Shown: positions 1 through 10,825, counted from the stretch's first letter. The stretch is DNA of 64,000 nucleotides from Phellopilus nigrolimitatus (GCA_021029095.1 JAJOHG010000026.1:248001-312000); one strand, 5' to 3'. Made by a program: numbers and translations. Notes: a model not told the origin generated them from the letters alone.

Positions 1-645
1 ACATGGTAACACTTTTTTCTGTGCTTTATCTGCAGCGTTCTTTGCAGTTGTTGTTCTTCATTCCCCCTCTTTCTTTTGCTATGTCGTCTCCTGTCACTCT
101 TTTGGATTCAATTCGTCCACAACGCTCTGACCCTCGCCATGCTGAACCTCCTCTTTTTCGTCCTGGGCATCCTCTCACTCGTGCTCATGAGGTTGCACGC
201 GCCATCCAGGTCGATGTTGACCCTTTAATCTTTTGTCGCATGAGTCTTCCTGAAATGTGGGACCACGAGACCCAGGCTTTCCGTCGCTTGCTTAGCTGCG
301 AGCCTGATGCTTTTGCCTTTATTTCCTTCCTGGTGATACGTTTTCAGGTGGAAGACCTGTTTTGTGCCTGTCGCGGGTGTGCCGCTGAAGAGGATGAGGA
401 GGAAGTGGTCTTGGTGCGTCGTTGCCCCACCTATCGCCTTCAGAGGACTCTTAATGTATGTTGTTTCTTTTCTTTTCTTTTTCCTTTCTTTTCTTGATTT
501 TTCTTTCTTTGTTTTCTAGCACTACATCCAGGGTCAGTACTATTTTGGCCGTCTGCGCACTCTGTCTGTCTGCAGCCGTGGAAATGTGGAGAAGTTTATG
601 GGTCAGGGCAAAGGGAAGGATTCTGTTGGCGGGTCGGCGAATTAG
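1..645 (+). CDS. Partial spliced ORF antisense to and just beyond the gypsy pol gene
   Basis: An open frame starts with ATG at 81 (it may begin further left through the acceptor-like ctgcag near 30) and runs to 455. A 64-nt GT-AG intron (456-519) with a long pyrimidine run follows, and a second exon (520-645) ends in TAG. The predicted protein has an acidic patch (EEDEEE) near the exon junction and Cys-rich CACRGC. I do not recognise the family. The stop lies about 30 bp from the end of the convergent gypsy pol, so the ORF may be an extra antisense gene of that element, lying between pol and its 3' LTR, rather than a host gene. The pyrimidine-rich intron would also read as a purine tract for the element. 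Splicing is inferred from the sequence only. Confidence 0.4.
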
Positions 646-676
646 ATGTTGGTTGGAACTCGCTTTATTTATTCGT

Positions 677-3600
677 CTATGCTTTGCTAGTATTGTCCCC
701 ACTCTCTTCGCTTCCTTCTTCATCTGTTCCCTGCCCGCTTTCTTGATCATCTTCTTGTCTGTCTTCGTCCTCGTCTATTTGGTCGTCATCATCATCATTG
801 TCATCCTCCTCTTCATCCTCACTATTTTCATGTTCACTTTCACTATCAGAACTCGCTTTGCTGTTTGAACGCTTGGACTTCTTTAAATGCATCTTCTTGA
901 TTAGTTTCCGCAATGATTGTTCGTCTCGTGCAATGTATGGTATGAGTCGAAATGCTGCAACTTTCTGTAGTCTCAGCCGTCCATTTGTCTCGCGGATTTC
1001 ATAAGCTCCACCCTCTGTGTGTCGCACAATCACATATGGTCCTAGATACCGCTGTTTAGACTTGCGATTCATTTCCTTTTCCACTTGAGAGTTCCGCATT
1101 AGGACAAGATCATCTTTCTTGAAATTTTGCTTTGTTAGACGCTTCTCAAATTTCTTTTCAAAATTCTCTTTAGATTTGAACCGCATGTTTGATAGAAGTT
1201 TGGCTGCTCTGCTAATGTCCTCTTCTCGCTTTTCAAGTTGTCTGATCCTTAAAGTTAAAAGTTCTATAGTTGTCATGTCTTTCTTGAAGCCTTGTACTAG
1301 AAAGGTTGATTCAAATAAGTCTAATGGGAGTACTGGGTCTACACCATGAAGTAAATAATAGGGACTGTATCCTGTTGACCGAGTTATAGTGATCCGATCT
1401 GCAAAGAATGCTGCATCGACTTTATCAGGCCATTTGTTTACATGCCCTTCACATGACTTGATGATAGATTCCCGGATGATAAAATGACTTCTTTCCACTA
1501 CCCCATTAGCTTTAGAATTGTATGCTGAGATTTGTACTTGAGGAATCCCATATCGCTTCATGAGTTTCTGAAAGGCTCCTTTCACTTCTGGACCATTGTC
1601 TGTAACCACTCTTCCAACTGCTCCATATCTACAAAGAATTTGCTCCCAGAAAAATTGTGCAATGTTTTCCGCATTTGACTTTTTCAATGCACGTCCTTCA
1701 CTGGCCCTTGATAGATCATCTCTTGCTGCTACTATGTACCGGAATCCAGATTTGGCCTTTGGCATATTCATGACATCAACATGGATCTTGACAAATAGTG
1801 TTGATGGTGTGGAAACAAGGATTGGGATCTCCACCTTCTTGACACTTCTAACCTGACAGTCATGGCAAGATTGAACATGATGCCGTACATATGCGCGCAT
1901 AAATGGCCAGTAAAATCTCTTTTTTAGAAGTTCATATGTTGCAAATTCTCCGTGGTGTCCTAATTCTTCATGTGATTGCAAAAGTAATCTCGACCGTTCA
2001 TCTGGATTAAAAACTACTCTGAGTGCTTCTCCTTTATTTCTTTTATACAATAGTCTGTTAGACACAAAGTATTGTAGTGCTTTTCTCAAAAAACGCTTCT
2101 TGTCTTGTTCTTTTGGAAAATTAGGAACTCGCAATGTTGCTAAAAATTTAAATATATTTCTCAAATAGTCATCTTGTGATGTTGCGGTTGATATTAGTGA
2201 TTCAAGAGTACTATTTGACCAAAGTTGTGACTGAGCTGCTGTGAACAATGCCATGTCATCCAAAAAGTCATCATTGAAGTCTTCAAAATCATCTTTTTGT
2301 GGTTGTCGACGTGATAATGCATCTGGTCCTTTGAACTGCGCTGCTGGAACATGGATTAATTTGAAGTCAAATAGTAGGATCCCCTGAATCCATCTGTTTA
2401 TAGTAGCATTTGGCTGTAGATCTGGTTCATTCAGCATTCCCTTGATATATTTTGCATCCACTTCTACATGTAGGTTCTTGACTCCTACTATGAATAATCT
2501 GTAATGCCTTAGAGCCCTGAATAATCCATATAATTCCAATTTTGGTTGAGAGTATTTTGCCTCTCTCTCATTCATTGGTATTGACCCATATCTTGATGGT
2601 ACCCTCTTGTCTTGTTGATCTATTTGTGACAAAATGAATCCAACTGCAATTTTACTAGAATCCACTGATAATATGACTGGGTTTTCCGACAAATAGTCAA
2701 TGGGTCTTAGTGCTGGTGCCAAGGTGACAAGATGCTTTAATTCAGCAAATGCTGCTTGTCTCCTTTCATCCCATACAAATTCCTCATTGTTCCTTATTAA
2801 CTCTGTCAAAGGTCTTGCAATTGCTGAATAATCCTTGATCCATATGCGCACTGTACCACAAAGTCCTAAAAATCCACTCACATCCTTTACTGTGCTTAGT
2901 GGTGGCCAATTAAGAATCTTTTCAATCTTTGCATCATCTGGCAGTCTCCCTTCTGGTGTGCATTTTTGGCCTACAATCACTACTTCTGGTCTGCATATTT
3001 GTGTTTTCTTTGGTGAGAATGTTGCACCAGCATGTCCAACTCGGTGCATAATTCTATGCACGTCATTTGCATGTTCCCAAATAAATCTGCGGATTCCTGG
3101 ATTTTCCACCAAAGTTTCTGGATTGCCTTCTTCATCAAGATACATGGAAGTTGGTCCTTTGATTGGCAAGTCATCTATGAATATGTTTGCCACAGTGGGG
3201 ATTTCTTCTTGCAGAATAAAAACCATGCATTTTTGAAATTCAGCTGGTGAATTTGTAAAACCCATAGGCATTGATGTGATGCGGAGCAGTCCCAAGGGTG
3301 TTAAGAAAGATGTCATATCCCGACTGGATGGTGCTACTTTTCTTGCATCAAATCCCCAAAAGAGGTCAAATACTGTGTAACACTGTCTGCCCGCAAATGG
3401 TTCCACAAAATCATCTATAACTGGTGGCAGTCCTGCATCCCGAATGGTAATTGAATTGAGAACTTGTAAATCATGTACAATTCGAAGTTTTCCATTCTTC
3501 TTGACTACACAAAACCATCTTGACCGATAGGATGCTTGACTTGGTTCATATACTCCTGCATCTATTTTCTCTTTTAATAATTTGATCACTTCATTCCGAA

Positions 3601-4351
3601 TTCCAGGAGGGATTGGTATGTTGGCATGTTCCCATGGTACATGTGGAACAACTGGTATCACATATGGTGAGAAATAGTCTTCCCTGAAGGTCCCTCTGTG
3701 TACTTCTTCAAATGCTAGAGTCCTTTCATTCAGCTTGAAAATATGCTCAAATAATTTTTCTTCTTCTGGCCAGAGAAATCCCTCATTGATATTGAGTCCC
3801 TTTAATCGCTCCAAAGTGAGCCTTTCTGTAGGAACAAAGACTGGAGGATTTGCAGTAAGCTCTGGCAATGTTATTAAAGGGTCTTCTGGGATCTTCCGAG
3901 TCACCCTTGCATCCTCTGGAAATATTCCTGGTACTGGTTTTATTTTCTTGTCCACCCGCTTGTATGCTGTTCCAGCAAATTCTTCCTTGTTTTCATCTTC
4001 ATTTTTTGTTTCTGTCATAAAGAAAAACACCTGGTTCTCTTTTGTGTCATGATTCTGCCAATGTTCCAAACTTGTGCTCAAAGGTATAAAAAATTTGCTT
4101 GCTGATTTGAAAAAGAAAAAGAAATCATTCTGAAAGCAGAAGATGGCCATAAATAAAATTTCCCTCCATGTTAAGATATACATGTGGATAGGGATGAATA
4201 TAAGAGTACACAAGAAAATAATAGAGTCCATTTTATCAAAAGGAAAAGCCATGAAGGTAGATATCATTTGTATACATAAATAAGCAAGCAATTTCATGAT
4301 AGAACAAGTCCATGTAGTAGGGGATAGAATATGAGCACTGTTTGAGAACAT
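677..4351 (-). CDS. pol: Ty3/gypsy-type Pol polyprotein (RT, RNase H, integrase)
   Basis: The 1224-residue frame contains, in order, a reverse transcriptase domain with the catalytic box FIDD (about residue 390, where YVDD or FVDD is usual), an RNase H domain beginning at ILSVDSS (about 560), and an integrase. The integrase has an HHCC zinc finger (HHGEF ... SCHDC, about 797-830) and a DDE core: D in HVDVMN (about 857), D in VTDNGPE (about 917) and E in GVVERSH (about 955). It copies element RNA into DNA and inserts it. The natural protein may begin at the Met at 4018 (MTETKNEDE), because the residues before it are hydrophobic and unlike Pol. It lies 8 bp after the gag stop in a different frame, so expression would need frameshifting, reinitiation or splicing. 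A very acidic C-terminal tail (about 1160-1224) follows the integrase. No in-frame stops are present, so the copy looks young. Confidence 0.93.
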   Translation of the reverse strand: MFSNSAHILSPTTWTCSIMKLLAYLCIQMISTFMAFPFDKMDSIIFLCTLIFIPIHMYILTWREILFMAIFCFQNDFFFFFKSASKFFIPLSTSLEHWQNHDTKENQVFFFMTETKNEDENKEEFAGTAYKRVDKKIKPVPGIFPEDARVTRKIPEDPLITLPELTANPPVFVPTERLTLERLKGLNINEGFLWPEEEKLFEHIFKLNERTLAFEEVHRGTFREDYFSPYVIPVVPHVPWEHANIPIPPGIRNEVIKLLKEKIDAGVYEPSQASYRSRWFCVVKKNGKLRIVHDLQVLNSITIRDAGLPPVIDDFVEPFAGRQCYTVFDLFWGFDARKVAPSSRDMTSFLTPLGLLRITSMPMGFTNSPAEFQKCMVFILQEEIPTVANIFIDDLPIKGPTSMYLDEEGNPETLVENPGIRRFIWEHANDVHRIMHRVGHAGATFSPKKTQICRPEVVIVGQKCTPEGRLPDDAKIEKILNWPPLSTVKDVSGFLGLCGTVRIWIKDYSAIARPLTELIRNNEEFVWDERRQAAFAELKHLVTLAPALRPIDYLSENPVILSVDSSKIAVGFILSQIDQQDKRVPSRYGSIPMNEREAKYSQPKLELYGLFRALRHYRLFIVGVKNLHVEVDAKYIKGMLNEPDLQPNATINRWIQGILLFDFKLIHVPAAQFKGPDALSRRQPQKDDFEDFNDDFLDDMALFTAAQSQLWSNSTLESLISTATSQDDYLRNIFKFLATLRVPNFPKEQDKKRFLRKALQYFVSNRLLYKRNKGEALRVVFNPDERSRLLLQSHEELGHHGEFATYELLKKRFYWPFMRAYVRHHVQSCHDCQVRSVKKVEIPILVSTPSTLFVKIHVDVMNMPKAKSGFRYIVAARDDLSRASEGRALKKSNAENIAQFFWEQILCRYGAVGRVVTDNGPEVKGAFQKLMKRYGIPQVQISAYNSKANGVVERSHFIIRESIIKSCEGHVNKWPDKVDAAFFADRITITRSTGYSPYYLLHGVDPVLPLDLFESTFLVQGFKKDMTTIELLTLRIRQLEKREEDISRAAKLLSNMRFKSKENFEKKFEKRLTKQNFKKDDLVLMRNSQVEKEMNRKSKQRYLGPYVIVRHTEGGAYEIRETNGRLRLQKVAAFRLIPYIARDEQSLRKLIKKMHLKKSKRSNSKASSDSESEHENSEDEEEDDNDDDDDQIDEDEDRQEDDQESGQGTDEEGSEESGDNTSKA

Positions 4352-4359
4352 TGGCAGTT

Positions 4360-7300
4360 CTAAAAAGGATCATTATCAGAGTAATTATCACTGTCTGTGT
4401 CCTCAGAGTAATTCTCCATGTCTCTGTCAGTTAGACACATGTCCGCAATATTGGAGATTAGGTCCCCCAAAAAGTCATATTCCAGATCATAATTTTCTTG
4501 ATTTCCATATTCTCCTGCATGGTGGTATGCAATAAATTCTGCCATTGCTTTCATCCACAGGTATTCTTCATAGGTGAATAATTTGCAATAGCCTGCAGAG
4601 AGATGATATTTGATGTTTGACTGAACCTCTACTTCCACTCTAGGAATGTTGCCTCTATTTCCATCCTGGACACCATAAGATACTGTCTCCAAAAGCCAGT
4701 TGCCATAGTCAATTCCAGTTAGACTTTTGGCATATTGACTAATAGCTTGTATGGATTTGTTAATGGCCTCCCGGATAATTTCCACTCTGAATTCTGGAAG
4801 TTGTTCTGCACAAAGAACTTTCATTTTTTGAGCAACAGCAAGATTATTGGATAGTTTTGTCAAAGGCAGAATGGTGCATAGTAGCTGGCCTCCATGTGGT
4901 CCATAAATGCGAGGTCCAATCTGCATGCTTAAGCCATAAGCTGCTTTCTGTGCTTCATCAGGGATGGTATTGTTCCAGTCTGCCATTACTGAGGCCATAA
5001 TGTCTGATTGGTCAATAATAGCTTGCATGATGGTGGCTTCTGTTCCAGGGGCTTCTGCTGCTATGGCAGGGTCAACTGGTTCAGGTGTTGGTGATTCAGA
5101 GCGCCTTTCTGGGTTCCAGGGTTCTGAGCTGACATATTCTGCTATTTCTTCATCCAGTGAGGAAAGATCATCCTCCATGTCTGCCTCCTGAGTTGATTCC
5201 GCATTGGTGCCATTGACTTGAATTCTTACTTCCTGGTGCAACCTAGTATGGCCATTTACAGCTGCCAAGGGTGGTTGTACAGGTGTTGTCTCTGTTGGAA
5301 TGATGGGTTCATATGGGTGATCCATCTCCCTGTGCCTAGATGCACGCGGCAGAGGTACAATCCAGTGTTGATCATATGGAGGTGGGTCAAGTGAGTAGGA
5401 CTGAGCCATTATGATTCGCCTATGCACTTGTGCAGGTCCAGTGGAGTCATGTTCTGGCTGTCTGATGAATGCAGCATTATTAAGTTGGTAGATTTCATAA
5501 AACCCAGTGTTATTGCGCCCATAGGATACCAAGAAAGCCTGTTGAGAGTTCATTGAGACATTGAAAATGCGACCTGTTGATTCATAATGTGACAGATGGT
5601 GCTGGGAATCAGCCCATGAGTTTTCTTGTTGCCTCTGAGTCAAAGGAGGAATGACATCTGGATTTGGTGATGATCTTAGTACATATGTACTGAAATGGAT
5701 ATTGCTGGATTGGTTTATGTGATGGTCTTGTTCTTGTTGTCTTTCCCTGTCCATCCAGTGAAATCTTGGGAGTTGGTTGTTGTTAGGCATGTTTAGAGTT
5801 ATTAGATGTGAAGTTGGTAAAGCAGAGGCTGTTCTGATACTTGAGAGTAGGAGTGTGATGATAATGGATATTGTCAGAGAAATTGCTGAGCTTTTATACA
5901 CCACAGAGCTGTCAGATGGGCCCACTGCCCTCGCTTCTGGGGACCCTAAAGGAGGTGTGGAATCTAATTTTACAGCAGTGTCTTTGCCACTATCCCTTTG
6001 GCTCTGGTCTGGATTTTCTATACATGTCATCTCAGCACAAATAGTTTCTGCCTTATCTCCTTGCACATCTGGCTTTCTCCATTGGACTTGGTCTGAGTCT
6101 TCTGTGCCCCAGGAGTCGTCTTGATGCTGGTCTTCAAGTTCTGTAGGTGTGCCTTCCAATCTGGTAGCCACAGGGCTGTAGTTTGGGTAGTTTGGGGGGA
6201 CATTGGTATGTTTAAGTCGATTTTGGGTGTCTTCAAGTCGATCTTCTTCCCAGGATTCTTCCTGTGTAAGTGCTATACCTCCTGTGGAGTTCCTAGGTGA
6301 TCTCCTGCGCCTTCTGTGGCGTTTTGGCTCAGTGCCACTGCTGTTACACCCAGATCTAGGGGGTGAGAACTTTGAGGCATCTTGTCTCTTTCGTTTCTCC
6401 ATCAATCCTGGTGCAAATGATTCCATCTTTCTTCCAGTGGCGTCCAGTGGTTGTCCTCTTCTCCATAGATCTTTTTCCGACCATGTTTCATGTATTTTTG
6501 GGTGCTGCATTGTATTTTTACTGTTATGTACCCCATTTCGACCTTGATCCGACCTTAGCTCTCTCAGTTCTTCTTCGATTTCCTTCATTGAAAGCCCGTT
6601 AGATCCGCGCTGTTGAGACCTTTCCAACGATGTATTTATATGCGTGCTGCGCCAATTGTGCGTTTCATCGGCCTTTGATCTATTCAGCATTAGTTCCTGC
6701 CAATATTGTTTCTTCTGTGGCGGCATGGGTTCTTCTTCAAATCTCGCGATCTTTTCTGCGGCGTCTGCCCCTTTCGAAGGCCTTTCCGGAGATGTTTTTA
6801 CCATTGTGCTACGACCAATGGTTGTTGTGTGGCGAGCCGATCTTGGTCGATTTTTCCGTCTGTAGACTTTCACCCATGAGCCATCTGTTTCTGTTTCTAA
6901 GGAAGACTCTTTGCTGTCTGGGCTAGGAGGTGGGGGTGGACATGGTACTCCCTCCTCACAATATGGTTTTCTACAGTCCTCCATTGCCTTTTGAATGTTC
7001 TGCATGGTCTTTGCCAGCTGTAGGTCTGCAAAAGCTGGTTTCCTTTTTAGGATTCGTTCTAATGGTTTCGGATTATGCCTGTTTGAAGGCTGTGCTAGTT
7101 GCGCATCACGATTCCGATCATTTCGAGCCCTTGCATGCTCCAATCCGTCAAGAACTGGATTTTCTGTCAGTGTTTCTTTCCCTTTCCCCTTATTTAGTGA
7201 ATATTTATTCATTTCTGAGCTTTGGGACTTGTTTTGGCTGTGCTGACTGTTGGGAATTATGTTACTGGTTTCTCCTGTCGTTTCAGCTGCCTGTTCATTG

Positions 7301-10155
7301 TTATTTGTGTCCAAGTCCATTTGCTGCATGAAAGCATTATACCATTCTGACTCAGATCTTTGGGAAGTCTTTTCTTCCACCTGAGCTGGAGGGTTTGATA
7401 TTGATTTTCTGACAGGTGATTCTTCCAGTTCAGACTCAGGAATTGTTTCCATTTTTCCCAGACTTCCTGAACTTGTAGATTCTCCCTTACGCTTTCTTGC
7501 ATATAATATATTCTTGAGAGTCCTAGTTTGATGTTGATCCATGTGTTCACCTGGCCCCATGTCAATGAGGTCATAATCTATTCTCTTTGGTGATTTGGCT
7601 GGTTTCCATTCTTCCACAATATTTTGAGAGCTTGATTCAGTATCCAGAGTCATGGTATAAACATTAACCCTAGTTGATTGACGCTTTTGGGTGCGCTTGC
7701 TAAATGCCTCTTGGTATTCTTCTTGGTCTGAGATACTTGGTTCTGCTGTTCCATACCAAGTTGCTGGGCCATAATCCCATTCTGGATCACTACCATCTGG
7801 TGTAACTAGTAGTTCAAAGCGATTTCTCTGCTTTTTGGGATCTTGAGGGTCTTTGAATAACAAATATGTGCCTTCTGGTCTTTCATCAATTGAGATGAAG
7901 TTTCCCCGCTGCCATGGTCTTCCCAAAAGAAGCTGGAATGGAACATGGTCTCCCACAAATAAGTTGGCAACAGTACTCAGACTTCCAATATTAATGGGTA
8001 CATCCGCAACAAGTCCATTCAGGGTTCCTTTTCCCCCATTGGCATCATTCATATTTATAGTCTGACTGGTGTCCATGGGTTGGTGCATTCCTTTCCATAC
8101 TTGTGAATTGCAAACATTCAATTGTGATCCAGTGTCAATAATTGCCTCAATTAGCATTCCATGACAGCTAACTTGTAGGCGTATCAATAATCCTCTGGTT
8201 TTTGAAAATGATGCTCTTGCTATAAAGGATGTAGGCATTGCTTCATCTGAGACTGAAGTTCCCATCACTGGTTCTGCAGATTTTTGTGCCTTGATCTTTA
8301 GTTTATCAGAGATTAATTGTGACAATCCTGGTGAACAACCAAGTAGCTCTCCTGTGGTCAAAGTATAGCTGTTCTGAAACAACCGCTCTGCCATGTCCTG
8401 CAAATTTACTTTTGCAGTCAAATCAGATTGGCGCATCACTTTCTGTACTTTTTGCTCTTGCTGATCATTGCCTTTTGTCACATTACCCTTTGTTGACTGC
8501 TTTGTCTGATTGCTTCCAGAAGCTACTTTTTTGATCAGTTCTTGATCATCCACTGCCATGTCATCATCTGAGTGATCCTGCAGTGGCTGTTGCTTGATTT
8601 CTTTCAGAATGGGTTTTGGTATCTTAACTGGAATTTTCTGCTGAGCCCTTCCAGTATTCCGCTTAGCTGCTGTTTGATAAGGTTCTTCAAGTGCTTCTTT
8701 ACGCTTTCCTAAGTTTGCCCTTTCTGATCTTGTGACCGGATAAACATATTCTCCTTCACTACTATCCAGCTCTATGGGGTCATATTCCATGGGCAGTCTA
8801 TGTGTTCTTGTATCTGGTGAGAATGTGACTAGGTTCACTTTTGCCGAAGGTGTTTGCAATCTCTTGGCTGCCTGTACTATGGATTCACCATCAAGTCTAA
8901 AAATGCGAGATCCATCCTTCATAACTATTCTCCCACTACTGTCCCGCTGGATAATTCCTTCAGAGAGGAGGTCTGAGATTTGGGAACAATTGTTCATCCC
9001 ATGTCCCTTATTTCCGCATCCATAGCAAGTCATTTCATCAAACCGTCTAGGTGCAGTATTTTGAATTGGGGGTCTTGCTGCAGTTACCGGCTCTTCTGCT
9101 CTATTATTTGATCCAACTGTAAATGGTGCCCTGACCACTTTGGCTGCATCTGGGTCAATCTTGAGTGCTTTATAGTAGAGTAGACCATAATGTGGATCTT
9201 TCAAAGACATATTGTTCATTTGCCTGATCAATGACTCCACATCATCCTGACTTCCTGGCTTTTCTTGATTCTTCTTTTCTTCTGGGTCAGCCTTGGTTGG
9301 CATATCCATAGATTTCCGACGCTTATTTAGGGATAGCTTTAATTTAGAGCCCTTGGATCTTCTGACTTGACGCTTCTTATCAGTGTCTGAATCTTCTGAG
9401 TCTGGTTCATTGCCTTCAACTGAAGAATCTGAGTCATTATTGTCTGAGTCATCTTCATCTTCAGAGTCATTGTCTGATTGATCAAACCACTCAGTATTTA
9501 AGAGAGATTCAGCCATTTTCCTTATTTCATCCAAGGCAAATGGTGTCTTTAGATCATGATCTGGGTCCTTAGCAATTAATCTATTTTCCAGTTTCTGTCG
9601 GAGTGTTGCATATATCCCTTTCCAGAAATAAGTGGCTTCTTCTGTATCTGAGATCTTCTTGCATCCTTTTAGCCAACCTCCTATGGTCATAAATGCCCTA
9701 ACATATTGCGTGAACTGAGGCCATGTCCTAATTTTTCTTTCCCTTTGTGTTCTAACAAATTTCTTTAGGTCCGACTTGGTATACCGCCGCTTATTTAATT
9801 CTGCATCATATAGTTGAAGTAGCTGTTCCTTCAACTTATTCCAATTGGGTGTCTGATAACATTCCAATCCTTCAATGACCTCGGCTACTTTACGCGAACA
9901 ATACTGAAGGATAGTTTTACACCTGTCTGACTCTTGGCTGACATGATTCTTTAGGCATAATCTTTCATAATGATCCAGAAATTTCTCAATTTCAGAGTAA
10001 TGCCCCTTGAACTTCTTTGGAGCATGTGGTGAATTGGGAGTTGGCATATCCAGAACTGAAAGTGATGATTGTACTATTTGATTGACATTAGGTTGCACCA
10101 TGACTGGTGAAGGTGAACGAGTTGAATCTAAACTGTTGATTATTCCTGATGACAT
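4360..10155 (-). CDS. gag: Very long Gag-protease ORF of the gypsy element
   Basis: The 1931-residue frame starts with a Gag-like helical region (about 40-220), followed by an acidic Ser/Asp stretch. It then has a CCHC zinc knuckle CYGCGNKGHGMNNC (about 375-388) and a retropepsin motif IIDTGSQLNVC (about 670). About 1100 further residues follow: a charged, repeat-poor region with a proline run, a hydrophobic segment (about 1418-1440, ending ALP) that looks like an internal signal or membrane segment, and a region with several N-x-S/T sites. Fungal gypsy Gag proteins are usually a few hundred residues, so the C-terminal 1100 residues are extra. The start ATG at 10155 is the first after the PBS. 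The reading frame is fully open across 5.8 kb, which argues for recent activity or selection. The role of the extension is unknown. Confidence 0.85.
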   Translation of the reverse strand: MSSGIINSLDSTRSPSPVMVQPNVNQIVQSSLSVLDMPTPNSPHAPKKFKGHYSEIEKFLDHYERLCLKNHVSQESDRCKTILQYCSRKVAEVIEGLECYQTPNWNKLKEQLLQLYDAELNKRRYTKSDLKKFVRTQRERKIRTWPQFTQYVRAFMTIGGWLKGCKKISDTEEATYFWKGIYATLRQKLENRLIAKDPDHDLKTPFALDEIRKMAESLLNTEWFDQSDNDSEDEDDSDNNDSDSSVEGNEPDSEDSDTDKKRQVRRSKGSKLKLSLNKRRKSMDMPTKADPEEKKNQEKPGSQDDVESLIRQMNNMSLKDPHYGLLYYKALKIDPDAAKVVRAPFTVGSNNRAEEPVTAARPPIQNTAPRRFDEMTCYGCGNKGHGMNNCSQISDLLSEGIIQRDSSGRIVMKDGSRIFRLDGESIVQAAKRLQTPSAKVNLVTFSPDTRTHRLPMEYDPIELDSSEGEYVYPVTRSERANLGKRKEALEEPYQTAAKRNTGRAQQKIPVKIPKPILKEIKQQPLQDHSDDDMAVDDQELIKKVASGSNQTKQSTKGNVTKGNDQQEQKVQKVMRQSDLTAKVNLQDMAERLFQNSYTLTTGELLGCSPGLSQLISDKLKIKAQKSAEPVMGTSVSDEAMPTSFIARASFSKTRGLLIRLQVSCHGMLIEAIIDTGSQLNVCNSQVWKGMHQPMDTSQTINMNDANGGKGTLNGLVADVPINIGSLSTVANLFVGDHVPFQLLLGRPWQRGNFISIDERPEGTYLLFKDPQDPKKQRNRFELLVTPDGSDPEWDYGPATWYGTAEPSISDQEEYQEAFSKRTQKRQSTRVNVYTMTLDTESSSQNIVEEWKPAKSPKRIDYDLIDMGPGEHMDQHQTRTLKNILYARKRKGESTSSGSLGKMETIPESELEESPVRKSISNPPAQVEEKTSQRSESEWYNAFMQQMDLDTNNNEQAAETTGETSNIIPNSQHSQNKSQSSEMNKYSLNKGKGKETLTENPVLDGLEHARARNDRNRDAQLAQPSNRHNPKPLERILKRKPAFADLQLAKTMQNIQKAMEDCRKPYCEEGVPCPPPPPSPDSKESSLETETDGSWVKVYRRKNRPRSARHTTTIGRSTMVKTSPERPSKGADAAEKIARFEEEPMPPQKKQYWQELMLNRSKADETHNWRSTHINTSLERSQQRGSNGLSMKEIEEELRELRSDQGRNGVHNSKNTMQHPKIHETWSEKDLWRRGQPLDATGRKMESFAPGLMEKRKRQDASKFSPPRSGCNSSGTEPKRHRRRRRSPRNSTGGIALTQEESWEEDRLEDTQNRLKHTNVPPNYPNYSPVATRLEGTPTELEDQHQDDSWGTEDSDQVQWRKPDVQGDKAETICAEMTCIENPDQSQRDSGKDTAVKLDSTPPLGSPEARAVGPSDSSVVYKSSAISLTISIIITLLLSSIRTASALPTSHLITLNMPNNNQLPRFHWMDRERQQEQDHHINQSSNIHFSTYVLRSSPNPDVIPPLTQRQQENSWADSQHHLSHYESTGRIFNVSMNSQQAFLVSYGRNNTGFYEIYQLNNAAFIRQPEHDSTGPAQVHRRIIMAQSYSLDPPPYDQHWIVPLPRASRHREMDHPYEPIIPTETTPVQPPLAAVNGHTRLHQEVRIQVNGTNAESTQEADMEDDLSSLDEEIAEYVSSEPWNPERRSESPTPEPVDPAIAAEAPGTEATIMQAIIDQSDIMASVMADWNNTIPDEAQKAAYGLSMQIGPRIYGPHGGQLLCTILPLTKLSNNLAVAQKMKVLCAEQLPEFRVEIIREAINKSIQAISQYAKSLTGIDYGNWLLETVSYGVQDGNRGNIPRVEVEVQSNIKYHLSAGYCKLFTYEEYLWMKAMAEFIAYHHAGEYGNQENYDLEYDFLGDLISNIADMCLTDRDMENYSEDTDSDNYSDNDPF

Positions 10156-10159
10156 GATG

Positions 10160-10247
10160 TTTTCTGTAAAATGATTTCTTGATTTCTTGATTTCTTGATT
10201 TCTTGATTGTAAACTGATTGTAACTTCAAAATTTGGATTTCAAATAC
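10160..10247 (-). other. Gypsy leader with short direct repeats
   Basis: The leader between PBS and gag contains four copies of an 11-bp unit (gatttcttgat type, about 10175-10208 on the plus strand). No ORF is seen here. Confidence 0.5.
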
Positions 10248-10268
10248 CCTGTCTCGCCGTGGGTACCA
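10248..10268 (-). promoter_or_regulatory. Candidate primer-binding site of the gypsy element
   Basis: Four bases inside the LTR edge (minus strand ...GACA, 10273) the minus strand reads TGGTACCCACGGCGAGAC, beginning with the TGG expected for pairing with a tRNA CCA end. I could not assign the tRNA. Confidence 0.55.
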
Positions 10269-10756
10269 ATTTTGTCGTGCTAAAAATGTAAATGAGAAAA
10301 ACTTGGTATTTCTTTCACCTACACTTTTTTGCCTGAGTCGGTTCGGACGTGTCTTTGGTCAGAACTTTCCCAGTTGTCCGTTTGCAAGGATATATATATT
10401 TTTTTGTTTTGCAAGAGGTATTTTCCTTCCAAATTTTTCTGTTGTGTTAACTGGTTTTGGTGTAGCCTAGCTATTGGTTCCAATCCAATACACTAGAGTA
10501 CTGATGATAAAACTTGACTTCTTGAACTTTAAGTATCAGACCACAGAGGACTGAAGCTTGACTTGATATAGCCCACACAGGACTATTTGACTTGACTTAA
10601 ACTTAAGATAGCCCACACAGGACTTATCTGACTTGACTTAAGATTGTAAAGAAAGAGAGAATAAAAGTTGGAGTTGGTTTTGAGTTTCTTATGAGCTGAG
10701 TGGTTTTAAAAGATGGGTAGTAATTTCTTGTATTTCTAGGGCTCTCAGACTGGGCC

Positions 10757-10764
10757 CTTATATA
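10757..10764 (-). promoter_or_regulatory. TATA box in the gypsy LTR
   Basis: The minus strand reads TATATAAG in the U3-like part of the LTR, upstream of gag and pol and pointing toward them. It is the likely element promoter. Confidence 0.45.
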
Positions 10765-10825
10765 CTACTACAGAGATTTAAATTTAGCATATAGGTTTTT
10801 AAATAAGTCTTCCTTAAGTTATTTA

